A DNA stretch of 64,000 nt from an endosymbiont of unidentified scaly snail isolate Monju (GCF_000801295.1 NZ_AP012978.1:124001-188000); one strand, 5' to 3'. Shown: positions 30,019-42,068, numbered from the stretch's first letter. A program made the numbers and translations. The notes: generated by a model not told the origin, from the letters alone.

Positions 30019-31154
30019 CTCGGCAACAGCTTGCGGTGGGTGTGGATGGACATGAGCATACCGAAGCCGGCCATCAGGGTCACCAGCGAGGTGCCGCCGT
30101 AGCTGATCAGCGGCAGGGGCACTCCGACCACCGGCAGCAGGCCCGAGACCATGCCGACGTTGACGAACAGGTAGACGAAGAACACCAGGGTGAGGGCGCC
30201 GCCGAGCAGGCGGCCATAGGTGTCCTGGGCGCGGCTGGCGATGTACAGCCCGCGCAGGATGACGAACAGATACAGCGCCAGCAGTACGGTGACGCCGACC
30301 AGGCCGAGTTCCTCGGCGAGCACCGCGAAGATGAAGTCGGTATGGCGCTCGGGCAGGAAGTCGAGCTGCGACTGGGTGCCGGCCAGCCAGCCCTTGCCCC
30401 AGATGCCTCCCGAGCCAATGGCAATCTTGGACTGGATGATGTGATAGCCGGCACCGAGAGGGTCCTGTTCCGGGTTGAGGAAGGTGAGCACGCGCTGTTT
30501 CTGGTAGTCGCGCATGAAGTGCCAGAGTATCGGTGCGGCCGCGGCCGCCGCGCCCAGCAGGCCGAAGATCAGGCGCCAGGAGATGCCCGCCAGGAACAGC
30601 ACGAAGACCCCGGCGCTGGCCACCAGCAGCGCTGTGCCCAGGTCGGGCTGGCGGGCGATCAGCAGCACCGGCACCATCATCATCAGCGCCGAGGCGAGCA
30701 GATGCTGCCAGGCGGGGGGCAGCGGCTTGTCGGCCAGATACCAGGCCAGCATCATGGGCACGGCCAGCTTGACCATCTCGGAGGGCTGGAAGCGGATCAG
30801 GCCCAGGTCGAGCCAGCGCTGTGCGCCCTTGCCCACGTCGCCGATCAGCAACACCAGCACCAGCATCAGGGTGCCGACCAGGTACAGCCAGGGGCTCCAT
30901 CGCATGAGTTGTTCTGGGCGTACCTGGGCGATGCCGATCATCACCCCGAAGGCGAGCCCGAAGCGCAGGAGCTGGCGTTCCACCTGGCCCATGTCCTGGC
31001 CGCTGGCGGAATACAGCACCAGCAGGCCATAGCCGCTGAGCGCCAGCAGGCCGAGCAGCAGCGGCAGGTCGAGATGGAAACGCGCCAGCAGGCCCTGCCG
31101 GCGGTTGGGGTCGGTGGGGGTGAGGTCGCCGAGATCGGCCGGGTGCAGGCTCAT
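30015..31154 (-). CDS. mrdB: Rod-shape peptidoglycan glycosyltransferase RodA
   Basis: 379 residues of the SEDS family with about ten membrane segments. [21 protein letters not shown] and [12 protein letters not shown] contain conserved SEDS residues, and [12 protein letters not shown] near the C-terminus is a family signature. It polymerises lipid II with PBP2 (mrdA) during lateral elongation. ATGA overlaps at both ends bind it translationally to mrdA and mltB. Confidence 0.97.
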   Translation of the reverse strand: MSLHPADLGDLTPTDPNRRQGLLARFHLDLPLLLGLLALSGYGLLVLYSASGQDMGQVERQLLRFGLAFGVMIGIAQVRPEQLMRWSPWLYLVGTLMLVLVLLIGDVGKGAQRWLDLGLIRFQPSEMVKLAVPMMLAWYLADKPLPPAWQHLLASALMMMVPVLLIARQPDLGTALLVASAGVFVLFLAGISWRLIFGLLGAAAAAAPILWHFMRDYQKQRVLTFLNPEQDPLGAGYHIIQSKIAIGSGGIWGKGWLAGTQSQLDFLPERHTDFIFAVLAEELGLVGVTVLLALYLFVILRGLYIASRAQDTYGRLLGGALTLVFFVYLFVNVGMVSGLLPVVGVPLPLISYGGTSLVTLMAGFGMLMSIHTHRKLLPR

Positions 31155-33016
31155 GAATCGTCGTTCCCGTGGTTGGCCCCGGGGCCGTAGAGGCGCGGCA
31201 GCAGCCAGGCGTCCATCACCTTGCGCGCCACCGGTGCGGCGGTGGCCCCGCCGTGACCCCCGTTCTCGACCACCACCGCGATCGCGATCTGCGGGTCGTC
31301 GGCGGGCGCGTAGCCGATGAACAGCGCGTGATCGCGGAACTTGTGGGCCACGTTCTCCTCGTCGTACTCCTCTTCCTGGCCGACGGTGAATACCTGGGCG
31401 GTACCGGTCTTGCCGGCGATGGCGTAGAAATCGGTGCGGATGCGCCGCGCGGTGCCGCGCAGGCCCTCGACGACATGGCGCATGGCGCGCCGCACGTCGT
31501 CCCAGTTGACCTGTGAGGCGATGGGGATGGTCGTCTCCCGCGGCGGGATGGGGTAGCGCTCGCCGCTGCCCCGGTTCTGCAGGTAGTCCACCACGTGCGG
31601 GGTCATCAGGTGCCCGTTGTTGGCGATGGCCGCGGTGGCGACGGCCAGTTGCAGGGGGGTGGTGAGGAAATACCCCTGGCCGATGCCGGCGATGACGGTC
31701 TCGCCCGGGTACCAGGGTTGGTGTCGGGTGCGGCGCTTCCATTCGCGTGAAGGCAGGATGCCACGTGACTCGCCATTCAGGTCCACACCGCTGCGGCGGC
31801 CAAAGCCGAACTGGCCGAGGTAGTCGCTCAAGGCGTCTATGCCCAGGTTGAAGGCCAGCTTGTAGTAGTACACGTCACACGACTGGGTGATGGCGGCATC
31901 GAGGTCCATGGGGCCATGTCCGCCCTTTTTCCAGTCGCGGTACTTGTGCTCGTGTCCCGGCAGCTGGAAGAAGCCCGGGCAGTAGTAGCTGGTGTCGTAG
32001 CGGATCACGCCGGTTTCCAGGCCGGCCAGGCCGATGAAGGGTTTGACCGTGGAACCCGGCGGGTACTGGCCGCGCAGGGCGCGGTCGTAGAGCGGGCGGT
32101 GGCGATCGGTCTGCAGGGCCTTGTAGGCGCGCCGGCTGATGCCCTCGACGAACAGGTTGGGGTCGTAGCCCGGCTTGCTGGCCAGTGCGAGGATGCCGCC
32201 GCTGCGCGGGTCGATGGCCACCACCGCGCCGTTGTAGTCGCCCAGGGCCTCCAGAGCGATCTGCTGCAGGTCGATGTCCAGGTGCAGGTGCAGGTCCTGC
32301 CCGGGCTGTGGCGGGGTTTCCTCGAGGATGCGCACCACCCGTCCCACCGAGTTCACCTCGACCTGCTGGACGCCCACCGCGCCGTGCAGCGCGGCCTCGT
32401 AGCTCTTTTCGATGCCGGTCTTGCCGATGTGGCTGGTGCCGGCATAGTTGGAGGTGTCGATGGTCTTGAGGTCGCGGCTGCTGATGCGTCCCACGTAACC
32501 CAGCAGGTGCGAGGTGGCCTCGGCAAAGGGGTAGTGCCGCAGCAGCTGGGCCTTGATCTCGACGCCAGGGAACTGGTGACGCACCACCGCGAAGCGTGCG
32601 GCCTCCTCGAGGTCGAGGTTGACGCGGATGGGAATGCTGTCGAAGCGCCGCTTGCGCCGGCGCAGGCGGTTGAAGCGCTCGCGGTCGTCGGCGTCGATGG
32701 CGATGTAGTGCGACAGGCGCTCCAGGGTGGCATCGATGTCCTTCACCTGTTCCGGTACCAGTTCCAGGCTGTAGGCGGGTCGATTCTGCGCCAGCAGCAC
32801 GCCGTTGCGGTCGTAGATCAGGCCGCGGGTGGGTGCGAGCGGGATCAGCTTGACCCGGTTGTCCTTGGACAGGGTGGTGAAGTGCTGGTGTTCGATCATC
32901 TGCAGCTGCACCAGGCGTGCGCCCAGGCCCAGCAGGGCCAGCATGACCAGCAGGGCGGCAATGATGGCGCGCCCGAGAAAGGCCTGCTCCTCGCGGATGT
33001 GGTCCTTGATCTGCAT
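31151..33016 (-). CDS. mrdA: Penicillin-binding protein 2 (elongation transpeptidase)
   Basis: 621 residues. Cytoplasmic N-terminus, one membrane helix ([24 protein letters not shown]), a pedestal domain and a transpeptidase domain with PPGSTVKPF (SxxK Ser), SCD (SxN position) and [10 protein letters not shown] (KTG). It crosslinks glycan made by RodA. Four bases separate it from mreD. Length and motifs are standard. Confidence 0.97.
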   Translation of the reverse strand: MQIKDHIREEQAFLGRAIIAALLVMLALLGLGARLVQLQMIEHQHFTTLSKDNRVKLIPLAPTRGLIYDRNGVLLAQNRPAYSLELVPEQVKDIDATLERLSHYIAIDADDRERFNRLRRRKRRFDSIPIRVNLDLEEAARFAVVRHQFPGVEIKAQLLRHYPFAEATSHLLGYVGRISSRDLKTIDTSNYAGTSHIGKTGIEKSYEAALHGAVGVQQVEVNSVGRVVRILEETPPQPGQDLHLHLDIDLQQIALEALGDYNGAVVAIDPRSGGILALASKPGYDPNLFVEGISRRAYKALQTDRHRPLYDRALRGQYPPGSTVKPFIGLAGLETGVIRYDTSYYCPGFFQLPGHEHKYRDWKKGGHGPMDLDAAITQSCDVYYYKLAFNLGIDALSDYLGQFGFGRRSGVDLNGESRGILPSREWKRRTRHQPWYPGETVIAGIGQGYFLTTPLQLAVATAAIANNGHLMTPHVVDYLQNRGSGERYPIPPRETTIPIASQVNWDDVRRAMRHVVEGLRGTARRIRTDFYAIAGKTGTAQVFTVGQEEEYDEENVAHKFRDHALFIGYAPADDPQIAIAVVVENGGHGGATAAPVARKVMDAWLLPRLYGPGANHGNDDS

Positions 33017-33020
33017 GGCC

Positions 33021-33500
33021 TCAGGTCACCTTGAAGCGGCGACGGACGTTGCGCAGGGTCACGAATACCCAGGGCCAGAGCAGGGCGCTCACCAGCGGGA
33101 TGGCCCAGTAGCGCAGCGCCGGGGGCGCCTGCCCGGTCGCCGCCATCACCCACAGCGACAGCATGTGTTCCATGACCAGCAGCACCAGTACCGCGAAGGC
33201 CTGTTGCCACAGCGGAAAGACGCGGATCCGCGCATGCAGTTGCACCGTGAGATAGGCCACCAGCGACAGCCCCAGCGCGTGCTGCCCCAGCAGCGTGCCG
33301 GTGAGCACGTCGAGCAGCAGGCCCAGGACGAAGCCGGTGCCCACGCTGATGCGGTGCGGCAACGCCAGGCACCAGTAGATCAGCACCAGCACCGCCCACT
33401 GCGGGCGGAAGGTGCGTGCCCACTCCGGCAGGGGCAGGATCATCAGCAGCAGGGCCACGCCCAGTGACATCCAGACCACGCTGATGCCGCGTCCGTTCAT
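33021..33500 (-). CDS. mreD: Rod-shape determining protein MreD
   Basis: 159 residues, five or six hydrophobic segments (e.g. SVVWMSLGVALLLMILPL, VLVLIYWCLALPHRISVG). GFVLGLLLDVLTGTLLGQHALGLSLVAYL is the family signature. An inner-membrane element of the elongasome linking MreB/MreC to PBP2-RodA. It overlaps mreC by four bases. Confidence 0.95.
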   Translation of the reverse strand: MNGRGISVVWMSLGVALLLMILPLPEWARTFRPQWAVLVLIYWCLALPHRISVGTGFVLGLLLDVLTGTLLGQHALGLSLVAYLTVQLHARIRVFPLWQQAFAVLVLLVMEHMLSLWVMAATGQAPPALRYWAIPLVSALLWPWVFVTLRNVRRRFKVT

Positions 33501-34393
33501 GGCTGTTTCTCCGGGGTGCCCGCGGCGGGTGTCTCCGGGGTCGCATCGGGTGCGGGCGAGCGGACGGGGGCCGCCGGCACCGGCCACACCAGCAGCACTT
33601 CGCGCGAGCGGTCGAGGTGCGCCGTGGGGGTGGCGACGATCTCGGCGAAGGCATTGTCCGGCGAGCGGTTGATGCGGGTCACCGTGGCGACCGGGTAACC
33701 GGCAGGAAATTTGCCGCCGAGTCCCGAGGTGACCAGCTTGTCACCCACCTGGATGTCCGAATTGGTTGGCAGGTAGGGCAGGCTCAGCTCGTTGATGCGC
33801 CCGGTGCCCAGGGCGATGGTGCGCAGGCCGTTGCGCAGCACCTGTACCGGGATGGAGTGACTGGGGTCGGTGATCAGCAGTACCGTGGACGAGAAGGGCG
33901 TGGTCTGGATCACCTGGCCCATCACCGCGTTGGCATCCAGCACCGGCTGACCGATGAACACCCCCGAGGTGGAGCCCTTGTCGATCACCACCTGCTGCCG
34001 GTAGGGGTCGAGATCCACCGCCGAGAGCTCGGCGATGAGGATGCGGTCGCCGACCTTGTACGAGGCGTCCAGCAGGTTGCGCAGGTGCAGGTTCTCTGCG
34101 CGCAGGGCCTCGAGCTTCTGCAGCTCGGCGCGGGCACGCAGGATCTCCTCGCGCAGGCGGTGATTCTCGGCCTGCAACTCCTCGCGGGTGGTGGTGGCCT
34201 CGTCAATCCAGCGCATCAGGCTCACTGGCAGGTCGGCCAGCACCTGCAGGGGGTAGGTGACGAAGGCCAGCATGCTGCGGATCTGGCGCAACTGCTGGAA
34301 CTGATGATCCACCACCATCAGGGCGATCGACAGCACGATGGCGAGCACGACCCGCGTGGTCTGGGACGGGCCCTGTGCGAAGATCGGCTTGAT
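33497..34393 (-). CDS. mreC: Rod-shape determining protein MreC, apparent ATC start codon
   Basis: 298 residues if read from 34393. Membrane helix VVLAIVLSIALMVVDHQF, a coiled coil (TREELQAENHRLREEILRA) and two beta domains that bind PBP2. The conserved N-terminal residues KPIFAQGPSQTTR are present in frame, but the codon in the Met position is ATC, with a good Shine-Dalgarno (GGAGG) eight bases upstream. The first conventional start in frame is GTG 34348, which would remove the cytoplasmic residues and part of the membrane helix. So either ATC is used, or ATG mutated or was misread here. The mreB stop is 35 bases upstream. Confidence 0.9.
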   Translation of the reverse strand: MKPIFAQGPSQTTRVVLAIVLSIALMVVDHQFQQLRQIRSMLAFVTYPLQVLADLPVSLMRWIDEATTTREELQAENHRLREEILRARAELQKLEALRAENLHLRNLLDASYKVGDRILIAELSAVDLDPYRQQVVIDKGSTSGVFIGQPVLDANAVMGQVIQTTPFSSTVLLITDPSHSIPVQVLRNGLRTIALGTGRINELSLPYLPTNSDIQVGDKLVTSGLGGKFPAGYPVATVTRINRSPDNAFAEIVATPTAHLDRSREVLLVWPVPAAPVRSPAPDATPETPAAGTPEKQP

Positions 34394-34428
34394 GCTCGTG
34401 CCCTCCGGCCGGCTGACCCCGTCTCTGC

Positions 34429-35484
<1,056 letters not shown>

Positions 35485-35713
35485 TCATCCAGTGGCGAGC
35501 CCGTGCCCAGGCGGGGCGGGGGATTGGGATCGGTCGAGCAGCCTCCTGGCTGCGATTCAGGCGCGTTAATCTAACAAGTGCCTGCAGCCGGGGGCAAGCG
35601 AGTATGCCTCGTTTCGGGGCGCCCGTGCGCCGATGGGGGTCATCGCCGGCTGGCCGGAGCCGGGGCGGATGTGGTAATTTCCCGCCTTCTCCGAGCTGTC
35701 CCAAGGCAGATTC

Positions 35714-36001
35714 ATGTCCCTGAGTTCCGACGACGTCCACAAGATCGCCCACCTGGCCCGCCTGGCGGTGAGCGACGAGGAGGCCGAGGCGCTGCGCCGC
35801 GACCTGTCCAACATCCTCGGCCTGGTCGAGCAGATGGCGGCGGTGGACACCTCGGCCATCGAGCCCATGGCCCATCCGCTGGCCATGCATCAGCGCCTGC
35901 GTCCCGACGAGGTCACCGAGAGCGACCGGCGTGATCTCTACCTGCGCAATGCCCCGGCGGCCGAGAACGGCCTGTTCCTGGTGCCGCGCGTGATCGAGTG
36001 A
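35714..36001 (+). CDS. gatC: Asp/Glu-tRNA(Asn/Gln) amidotransferase subunit C
   Basis: 95 residues, normal length. [20 protein letters not shown] and the end [20 protein letters not shown] are classic GatC, which wraps and stabilises GatA and GatB. First gene of gatCAB. The pathway makes Gln-tRNA and/or Asn-tRNA by transamidation of mischarged tRNAs, and its presence implies a non-discriminating GluRS or AspRS elsewhere. Confidence 0.97.
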   Translation: MSLSSDDVHKIAHLARLAVSDEEAEALRRDLSNILGLVEQMAAVDTSAIEPMAHPLAMHQRLRPDEVTESDRRDLYLRNAPAAENGLFLVPRVIE

Positions 36002-36015
36002 GGCGGGAGCGAGGC

Positions 36016-37479
36016 ATGCACCACAAGACCTTGGCCGAACTGTCCGCCGGGCTGGCCGCCGGCGAATTCTCCAGCGTCGAGCTGACGCGGCATTTTCTCG
36101 AGCGCATCCGCGCCCATGACGAGCGCCTCAACAGCTTCATCACCGTCACCGAGGAGCAGGCGCTGGCTGCCGCCGAGGCCGCCGAGGCCGCCGATGCGCG
36201 CCGTGCCGCCGGCGAGGCCGGCCCGCTGACCGGCATCCCGCTGGCGCACAAGGACATCTTCTGCACCCTGGATGTGCGCACCAGCTGTGGCTCGCGCATG
36301 CTCGACAATTTCGTCTCGCCCTACGACGCCACCGTGGTCGAGCGGCTGGCCGCCGCCGGCATGGTGATGCTGGGCAAGACCAACATGGACGAGTTCGCCA
36401 TGGGCTCGTCGAACGAGACCAGTTACTACGGCCCGGTGCGCAACCCCTGGGACACCGAGCGGGTGCCGGGCGGCTCCTCGGGCGGCTCGGCCGCGGCGGT
36501 GGCCGCCCGGCTCACCCCGGCGGCCACCGGTACCGACACCGGCGGTTCCATCCGCCAGCCCGCTGCGCTCACCGGCATTACCGGGCTCAAGCCCACCTAC
36601 GGCCGCTGCTCGCGCTGGGGCATGATCGCCTTTGCCTCCTCGCTGGATCAGGCCGGCCCCATGGCGCGCACCGCCGAAGACTGCGCCCTGCTGCTGTCGG
36701 GCATGGCCGGTTTCGACCCGCGCGACTCCACCAGCGCCGAGCGCCCGGTGGACGACTACCTGGCTGCGCTGGACCGCCCCCTCGACGGTCTGAAGGTCGG
36801 CCTGGTGCGCGAGTTCATGGCGCAGGATCGTCTGCACTCCGGCGTGGCCGCGGCCACCGAGGCGGTGCTCGAGGAACTGAAGCGCCAGGGCGCCGAGGTG
36901 GTCGAGGTGAGCCTGCCGCATGCGCATCTCTCGGTGCCGGCCTATTACGTGGTGGCACCGGCGGAATGTTCGTCCAACCTGTCGCGCTTCGATGGCGTGC
37001 GCTTCGGTCATCGCTGCGAGGATCCGAAGGACCTCGAGGACCTGTACAAGCGCTCGCGCTCCGAGGGTTTCGGCGCCGAGGTCAAGCGGCGCATCCTGAT
37101 CGGTGCCTACGCGCTGTCGGCCGGCTACTACGACGCCTATTACCTGAAGGCGCAGCAGGTGCGGCAGCTGATCGCGCAGGACTTCCGCGCCGCCTTCGAG
37201 CAGGTGGACCTGATCGTCAGCCCCACCGCGCCGGACGTGGCCTTCCCGCTGGGCGCCAAGACCGATGACCCGGTGGCCATGTACCTGCAGGACATCTACA
37301 CCATCGCGGTCAACCTCGCCGGGTTGCCGGCCATCTCCATCCCCGCGCCGGCCGCCGACGGTCTGCCCACCGGTTTCCAGATGATCGGCAACCACTTCGA
37401 CGAGGCCCGCCTGCTCAACGTGGCGCACCGCATCCAGCAGGCGACCGACTGGCACCGGCACGCCCCGGAGGGATTCTGA
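36016..37479 (+). CDS. gatA: Asp/Glu-tRNA(Asn/Gln) amidotransferase subunit A
   Basis: 487 residues, an amidase-signature enzyme. The Ser-cis-Ser-Lys triad is visible: Lys in [10 protein letters not shown], Ser in [12 protein letters not shown] and [12 protein letters not shown]. It releases ammonia from glutamine for GatB. I use ATG 36016 ([13 protein letters not shown]) with GAG-rich ribosome-binding sequence upstream; a GTG at 35998 overlapping gatC is less likely. Two bases separate it from gatB. Confidence 0.97.
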   Translation: MHHKTLAELSAGLAAGEFSSVELTRHFLERIRAHDERLNSFITVTEEQALAAAEAAEAADARRAAGEAGPLTGIPLAHKDIFCTLDVRTSCGSRMLDNFVSPYDATVVERLAAAGMVMLGKTNMDEFAMGSSNETSYYGPVRNPWDTERVPGGSSGGSAAAVAARLTPAATGTDTGGSIRQPAALTGITGLKPTYGRCSRWGMIAFASSLDQAGPMARTAEDCALLLSGMAGFDPRDSTSAERPVDDYLAALDRPLDGLKVGLVREFMAQDRLHSGVAAATEAVLEELKRQGAEVVEVSLPHAHLSVPAYYVVAPAECSSNLSRFDGVRFGHRCEDPKDLEDLYKRSRSEGFGAEVKRRILIGAYALSAGYYDAYYLKAQQVRQLIAQDFRAAFEQVDLIVSPTAPDVAFPLGAKTDDPVAMYLQDIYTIAVNLAGLPAISIPAPAADGLPTGFQMIGNHFDEARLLNVAHRIQQATDWHRHAPEGF

Positions 37480-37480
37480 G

Positions 37481-38926
37481 ATGCAATGGGAAGTCGTCAT
37501 CGGCCTGGAGATCCACACCCAGCTGGCCACCCGTTCCAAGATCTTCTCGGGTTCGTCCACCGCCTTCGGCGCCGAGCCCAACACCCAGGCCTCACTGATC
37601 GACCTGGGTATGCCCGGCACCCTGCCGGTGCTGAACCGGCGCGCGGTGGAGTACGCCGTGCGCTTCGCGAAGGCCATCGGTGCCGAGCTGGGCGAGCGCT
37701 CGGTGTTCGCGCGCAAGAACTACTTCTACCCCGATCTGCCCAAGGGCTACCAGATCAGCCAGTTCGAGCTGCCCATCGTCGGCCGTGGCCAGGTGGAGAT
37801 CGTGCTCGATGATGGCAGCGTGAAGACGGTCGGTGTGACCCGCGCCCACCTCGAGGAAGACGCTGGCAAGTCGCTGCACGAGGATTTCCACGGCATGACC
37901 GGCATCGACCTCAACCGCGCCGGCACCCCGCTGCTCGAGATCGTCTCCGAGCCGGACATGCGCTCGGCGAAGGAGGCGGTGGCCTATGCACGCAAGATCC
38001 ACCAGATCGTCACCTGGCTGGGTATCTGCGATGGCAACATGCAGGAGGGCAGTTTCCGCTGCGACGCCAACGTCTCGGTGCGTCCGCTGGGCGAGGAGAA
38101 GCTGGGCACCCGTACCGAGCTGAAGAACATCAACTCCTTCCGCTTCCTCGAGCGCGCCATCGACTACGAGATCGAGCGTCAGATCGACATTCTCGAGGAC
38201 GGTGGCCGGATCGTGCAGGAGACGCGGCTGTACGACGCCGAGCGCGACGAGACCCGCTCCATGCGTTCCAAGGAAGAGGCCAACGACTACCGCTATTTCC
38301 CCGACCCCGACCTGCTGCCGGTGGTGCTGGACGAGGCCTTCATCGAAGAGGCCACCCGCGACATGCCCGAACTGCCGGACGCACGTCGCGCGCGTTTCCA
38401 GGAACAGCACGGCTTGTCGGCCTACGATGCGAACGCGCTCACCGCCACCCGCGCCCAGGCCGATTACTACGAGGCCGTGGTGGCCGCCTGTGGTGATGCC
38501 AAGCTGGCCGCCAACTGGGTGATGGGGGAGCTGGCCGGCGCGCTCAACAAGGCCGGCTGCGGCATCGAGGACTGCCCGGTCCCGGCTCCGGCGCTGGGCG
38601 GGCTGCTGGCGCGCATCCTCGATGACACCATCTCGGGCAAGATTGCCAAGCAGGTCTTCGAGGCCATGTGGGCCGGCGAGGGGGATGCCGACACGGTGAT
38701 CGAGGCCAGGGGCCTCAAGCAGATCACCGACTCCGGGGCCATCGAGGCGCTGGTGGACGAGGTGATCGCCGCCAACCCGCAGCAGGTGGAGAACTACCGC
38801 AATGCCGATCCGGCCAAGCGCCCGAAGATGATCGGTTTCTTCGTCGGCCAGGTGATGAAGAAATCGCAGGGCAAGGCCAATCCGCAGCAGGTCAATGCGT
38901 TGCTGCGCGAGAAACTGGGCGGCTGA
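37481..38926 (+). CDS. gatB: Asp/Glu-tRNA(Asn/Gln) amidotransferase subunit B
   Basis: 481 residues. [39 protein letters not shown] and [19 protein letters not shown] are family hallmarks of the kinase/amidotransferase core; the C-terminal YqeY-like tail ([24 protein letters not shown]) binds tRNA. Last gene of gatCAB; the next gene is convergent, 11 bases away. Confidence 0.98.
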   Translation: MQWEVVIGLEIHTQLATRSKIFSGSSTAFGAEPNTQASLIDLGMPGTLPVLNRRAVEYAVRFAKAIGAELGERSVFARKNYFYPDLPKGYQISQFELPIVGRGQVEIVLDDGSVKTVGVTRAHLEEDAGKSLHEDFHGMTGIDLNRAGTPLLEIVSEPDMRSAKEAVAYARKIHQIVTWLGICDGNMQEGSFRCDANVSVRPLGEEKLGTRTELKNINSFRFLERAIDYEIERQIDILEDGGRIVQETRLYDAERDETRSMRSKEEANDYRYFPDPDLLPVVLDEAFIEEATRDMPELPDARRARFQEQHGLSAYDANALTATRAQADYYEAVVAACGDAKLAANWVMGELAGALNKAGCGIEDCPVPAPALGGLLARILDDTISGKIAKQVFEAMWAGEGDADTVIEARGLKQITDSGAIEALVDEVIAANPQQVENYRNADPAKRPKMIGFFVGQVMKKSQGKANPQQVNALLREKLGG

Positions 38927-38937
38927 GAAGGCTTTGC

Positions 38938-39996
38938 TCAGGCGGTGTTGGGCACGCTCTGGGTGTTCATGTCCACTGCCAGTTGGTTGCGTCCGCTCTG
39001 CTTGGCCTTGTACAGCGCCTGATCGGCGCGGTTGAGCAGTTCCATGGGGTCTTCTCCAGGCTGGCAGGTGGCCACGCCGATGGACACGGTGATGCGCCCC
39101 AGCGGCTGCTTGTTGTCGGAGCGCACCAGTTTGGCGTCGGCCATGGCGGCGCGGATCTTCTCGGCGACCACGGCTGCACCCTTCAGCCCGGTGTCGGGCA
39201 GCATCACCACGAACTCCTCGCCACCGTAGCGCGCCGCCATGTCGCTGCCCTTGGTGTGCTGCCTGAGTACCTGGGCGAGGAAACGGATCACTCGGTCTCC
39301 GATCAGGTGGCCGTGCGTATCGTTCACGTTCTTGAAATGATCGATGTTGATCATCAGCAGCGCCAGCGTATCGGGTGCCGGTCCCGACTCGGCATGCCGG
39401 GCGAGCGCCTCGGTGAAGGCGCGACGGTTGGCCAGGCCAGTGAGCGGGTCGCTGGAGGCCCGCTTGCGCTCCAGTTCCAGCTCCTCCTGCAGCAGGGTGA
39501 TCTCCTGCGACTTGGCCTCCAGGTGTTCGTGCAGCAACTGGGTGGAGCGGCGCATGCTGCGGGTCTCCTCGACCAGTGAACGCAGCAGTTCGCGGATGTC
39601 CTCCAGGCTGGAGCTGCGCTGCACGTTCTCGACCACGGTGTCGAGATGGCCGCCGAAGCGGCGGGTGTCATCGTCCACGTCGCGCAGCGAGCCGGCCACG
39701 TCTTCTATCAGGTCGGTCATCTCGTTGCGGATCTTCAGAAACTGATCGACGTTGCAGCCGCTGGCGTATTTCTCGAACAGTTGTTCGTTGAGTTGGGCAG
39801 TGAAGCGGGTGCCGGCGTCGATCAGGCTCTGCAACTCGGCCTTGAGCTCGGGGTTGTCGCCACGCACATACTCGAACCACACAGCGTAGTTGCGCGGGGT
39901 GACAGGCACGTTGTGCTTGCTCATGAGCGGCAAGGTAAGGCGAAGGAGTTCAGCGGACTGCTCGGGCGTCACTTCGCTGGTCTCGGGGCGACTCAT
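38938..39996 (-). CDS. Diguanylate cyclase (GGDEF)
   Basis: 352 residues, no membrane segment. An N-terminal helical region of about 165 residues (LPLMSKHNVPVTPRNYAVWFEYVRGDN, then a coiled coil RRSTQLLHEHLEAKSQEITLLQEELELERKR) precedes a GGDEF domain. The active site is GGEEF; the I-site position reads KGSD rather than RxxD, so product inhibition may be weak. DPLTGLANRRAF is the canonical domain start. It synthesises c-di-GMP in response to an unknown cytoplasmic signal. Confidence 0.94.
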   Translation of the reverse strand: MSRPETSEVTPEQSAELLRLTLPLMSKHNVPVTPRNYAVWFEYVRGDNPELKAELQSLIDAGTRFTAQLNEQLFEKYASGCNVDQFLKIRNEMTDLIEDVAGSLRDVDDDTRRFGGHLDTVVENVQRSSSLEDIRELLRSLVEETRSMRRSTQLLHEHLEAKSQEITLLQEELELERKRASSDPLTGLANRRAFTEALARHAESGPAPDTLALLMINIDHFKNVNDTHGHLIGDRVIRFLAQVLRQHTKGSDMAARYGGEEFVVMLPDTGLKGAAVVAEKIRAAMADAKLVRSDNKQPLGRITVSIGVATCQPGEDPMELLNRADQALYKAKQSGRNQLAVDMNTQSVPNTA

Positions 39997-40181
39997 TGCG
40001 GCGATCCTGCTCGTTCGATGTTCTCTCGAGGCAGTAACGGCCGGGGAGGCCAGGACTTTAGGCGGCTTCCGGTCGAGTGCCTTCCTCGCTTGCGGGGGGG
40101 CAGGAGGAGGACTGCCCCTGCACGTGGGGAGAGAGGAGAGCGGGGTGCCTTTCTCAAAGGCCCCCGGCGCCTGCCTGGCAG

Positions 40182-40784
40182 TCAGCGTTTCTCGGCCATC
40201 GCCACGGTGTACTGCCGGCCCTGTTTGACCTTGGTGTGGTTGCCGAAGACTTCGCCGAAGGCGCGTTCGATGAAGCGTCGCAGGCCGCTGATCACCACCA
40301 CGTAGCAGCGGCCACCGGGTTCGAGGCGATCGTGGATGTCGTGGAAAAACAGGTAATAGTGTTCCTTGCTGGTCTTGGCCGGCAGGTTGGTGGCGGCCAG
40401 GGTGAAGCGCTGGTCGGCCGGGACATGGCGCAGGCCGTCGCTGAGCATGGCCTCGGCATTGTCGATGCCGTTGCGCCGCAGGTTGGCGTTGGCATAGTCG
40501 ACAGCGACGAAGTCCTTGTCCACCATCAGGCAGTGCCCCTGGGGGGCGCTGCGCGCAATCGCCATGCCGATGGGGCCGTAGCCGCAGCCGAGGTCGATGG
40601 CATGCTCGTCCGGACGGACGGCCATGTGCCGCAGCAGCAGGCGGGTGCCCTCGTCGATGCCCCTGGGTGAGAACAGCCCCCAGGTGGTGTGGAACACGAA
40701 GTGGTGTCCCATCAGTTCGTCCTCGAAGACGATGTCCTGGCGCAGGCGGTCGAGGTCAAGCGGAGCGCGGGGTGGCTTTGGCAT
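40182..40784 (-). CDS. RsmC-like class I SAM-dependent methyltransferase
   Basis: 200 residues. AIDLGCGYGPIGMAIAR is motif I. HTTWGLFSPRGIDEGTRLLL and the late SGLRRFIERAFGEVF resemble the MTS domain of RsmC/RlmG rRNA guanine-N2 methyltransferases. The catalytic NPPF motif of those enzymes reads NLPAK here, so the target may differ. Its length equals one MTS domain. It overlaps the upstream esterase gene by 29 bases. Confidence 0.78.
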   Translation of the reverse strand: MPKPPRAPLDLDRLRQDIVFEDELMGHHFVFHTTWGLFSPRGIDEGTRLLLRHMAVRPDEHAIDLGCGYGPIGMAIARSAPQGHCLMVDKDFVAVDYANANLRRNGIDNAEAMLSDGLRHVPADQRFTLAATNLPAKTSKEHYYLFFHDIHDRLEPGGRCYVVVISGLRRFIERAFGEVFGNHTKVKQGRQYTVAMAEKR

Positions 40785-41328
40785 GGCGTTCGAACCAGTG
40801 CGCGATGCGCGGCAGGTAGTCGGGGAAACAGGTAAAGCGATGGTCGCCGCCCGGGTGGACGATCAGTTCCTGGCCGGCATAGTAGTCGGCGGCGATACGC
40901 CAGTCGAGCACCTCGTCGCCTTTGGCCAACAGCACCAGGTAGCGCTCGTGGTCCCCCAGCCGTTCGCGGTGCAATGCGCGCAGTTGCGCCAGGGTGTTGC
41001 GGGTGACTTCGAAGGGTCGGTCATGACAGTCGCGGTGCCAGCCCAGCCAGTCCTCGAGCAGCAGGTACGGCGCCACGGCGGGATTGACCAGTACCGCCGG
41101 GATGTCGTGCCGCCGCTTCAGCCAGGTGGCGTAATAGCCGCCGAGCGAGGCGCCGACCAGTGCGCGCACCGGGTGCCGCTGCAGCAGGTCCTCGAGCAGG
41201 GCGATCGCCTCGGCAGGCCGGTGCGGCAGGTCGGGGGTGAGTACCCGTTCGGCGCCGAAATGTTCGCGCAGGGCGCGCGACTTGTTGCTCAGCCCGCAAC
41301 TGCGAAAGCCGTGGATCCACAGGATCAT
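40756..41328 (-). CDS. YqiA/YcfP-family alpha/beta hydrolase
   Basis: 190 residues from ATG 41328 (MILWIHGFRSCG). WIHGF is the oxyanion region, GASLGGYYA the nucleophile Ser elbow, and the late GDEVLDW and GGDHRF give the Asp and His of the triad. Matches the UPF0227 esterase family (YqiA acts on short acyl esters in vitro). The start overlaps the moeB stop (ATGA); its 3' end runs 29 bases into the methyltransferase gene. Confidence 0.85.
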   Translation of the reverse strand: MILWIHGFRSCGLSNKSRALREHFGAERVLTPDLPHRPAEAIALLEDLLQRHPVRALVGASLGGYYATWLKRRHDIPAVLVNPAVAPYLLLEDWLGWHRDCHDRPFEVTRNTLAQLRALHRERLGDHERYLVLLAKGDEVLDWRIAADYYAGQELIVHPGGDHRFTCFPDYLPRIAHWFERHAKATPRSA

Positions 41329-42068
41329 GGCGAGCCGCACACCGGGCAGGCGGGGTCCGGGCGCAGGCGCAGTTCGCGCCACTGGCTGTGCAGGGTGTCG
41401 ACCAGCAGCAGGCGGTTGCGCGGCGGATCGCCGGCACCGGCCAGCAGTTTGAGCGCCTCGAGCGCCTGCAGGCTGCCGATCACGCCGACCAGCGGTGCTG
41501 CCACGCCGTTCTCGCTGCAGCGTTCATCTATTCCGCCCTCCTCGCCGTACAGGCAACGGTAGCAGGCCTCGTCCTCGCTCCAGGTGAACACCGCCACCTG
41601 GCCTTCCCAGCGGATCGCCGCGCCAGAGACCAGCGGCGTGCGCCGGGCGTGGCAGGCGCGGTTGACCGCGAAGCGGGTACCGAAGTTGTCGGAGCAGTCG
41701 AGCACCAGGTCGACGGCGGCGACCTGCTGGTCCAGCCCGGCCTCGTCGAGGCGCTGCGGCAGGGTGGTGACCTGGCAGTCGGGATTGATGCGCGCCAGGC
41801 GCGCGGCCGCCGAGGCGACCTTGGCCTGGCCGATGGTCTCGGTGTCATGCACGATCTGGCGCTGCAGGTTGGACAGGTCCACCCGGTCGTCGTCCACCAG
41901 GGTGAGCCGGCCCACCCCGGCGGCGGCAAGGTACAGGGCCACCGGTGAGCCCAGGCCGCCTAGGCCGATGATCAGGGCGTGGGCATCGCGCAGACGCTGC
42001 TGGCCCTCGATGCCGATCTCGGGCAGCAGGATCTGGCGGCTGTAGCAGAGCAGGGTCTGGTCGTCCAT
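41325..42068 (-). CDS. moeB: HesA/MoeB/ThiF-family adenylyltransferase
   Basis: 247 residues. GLGGLGSPVALYLAAAGVGRLTLVDDDRVDLSNLQRQ is the nucleotide-binding core with the Arg finger; zinc Cys pairs CYRC and CPVC are intact, and CSENGVAAPLVGVIG is typical. It adenylates the C-terminal Gly-Gly of a ubiquitin-like sulfur carrier (MoaD or ThiS). The prfA-prmC-moeB order supports MoeB. A broken small gene lies between it and prmC. Confidence 0.88.
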   Translation of the reverse strand: MDDQTLLCYSRQILLPEIGIEGQQRLRDAHALIIGLGGLGSPVALYLAAAGVGRLTLVDDDRVDLSNLQRQIVHDTETIGQAKVASAAARLARINPDCQVTTLPQRLDEAGLDQQVAAVDLVLDCSDNFGTRFAVNRACHARRTPLVSGAAIRWEGQVAVFTWSEDEACYRCLYGEEGGIDERCSENGVAAPLVGVIGSLQALEALKLLAGAGDPPRNRLLLVDTLHSQWRELRLRPDPACPVCGSP

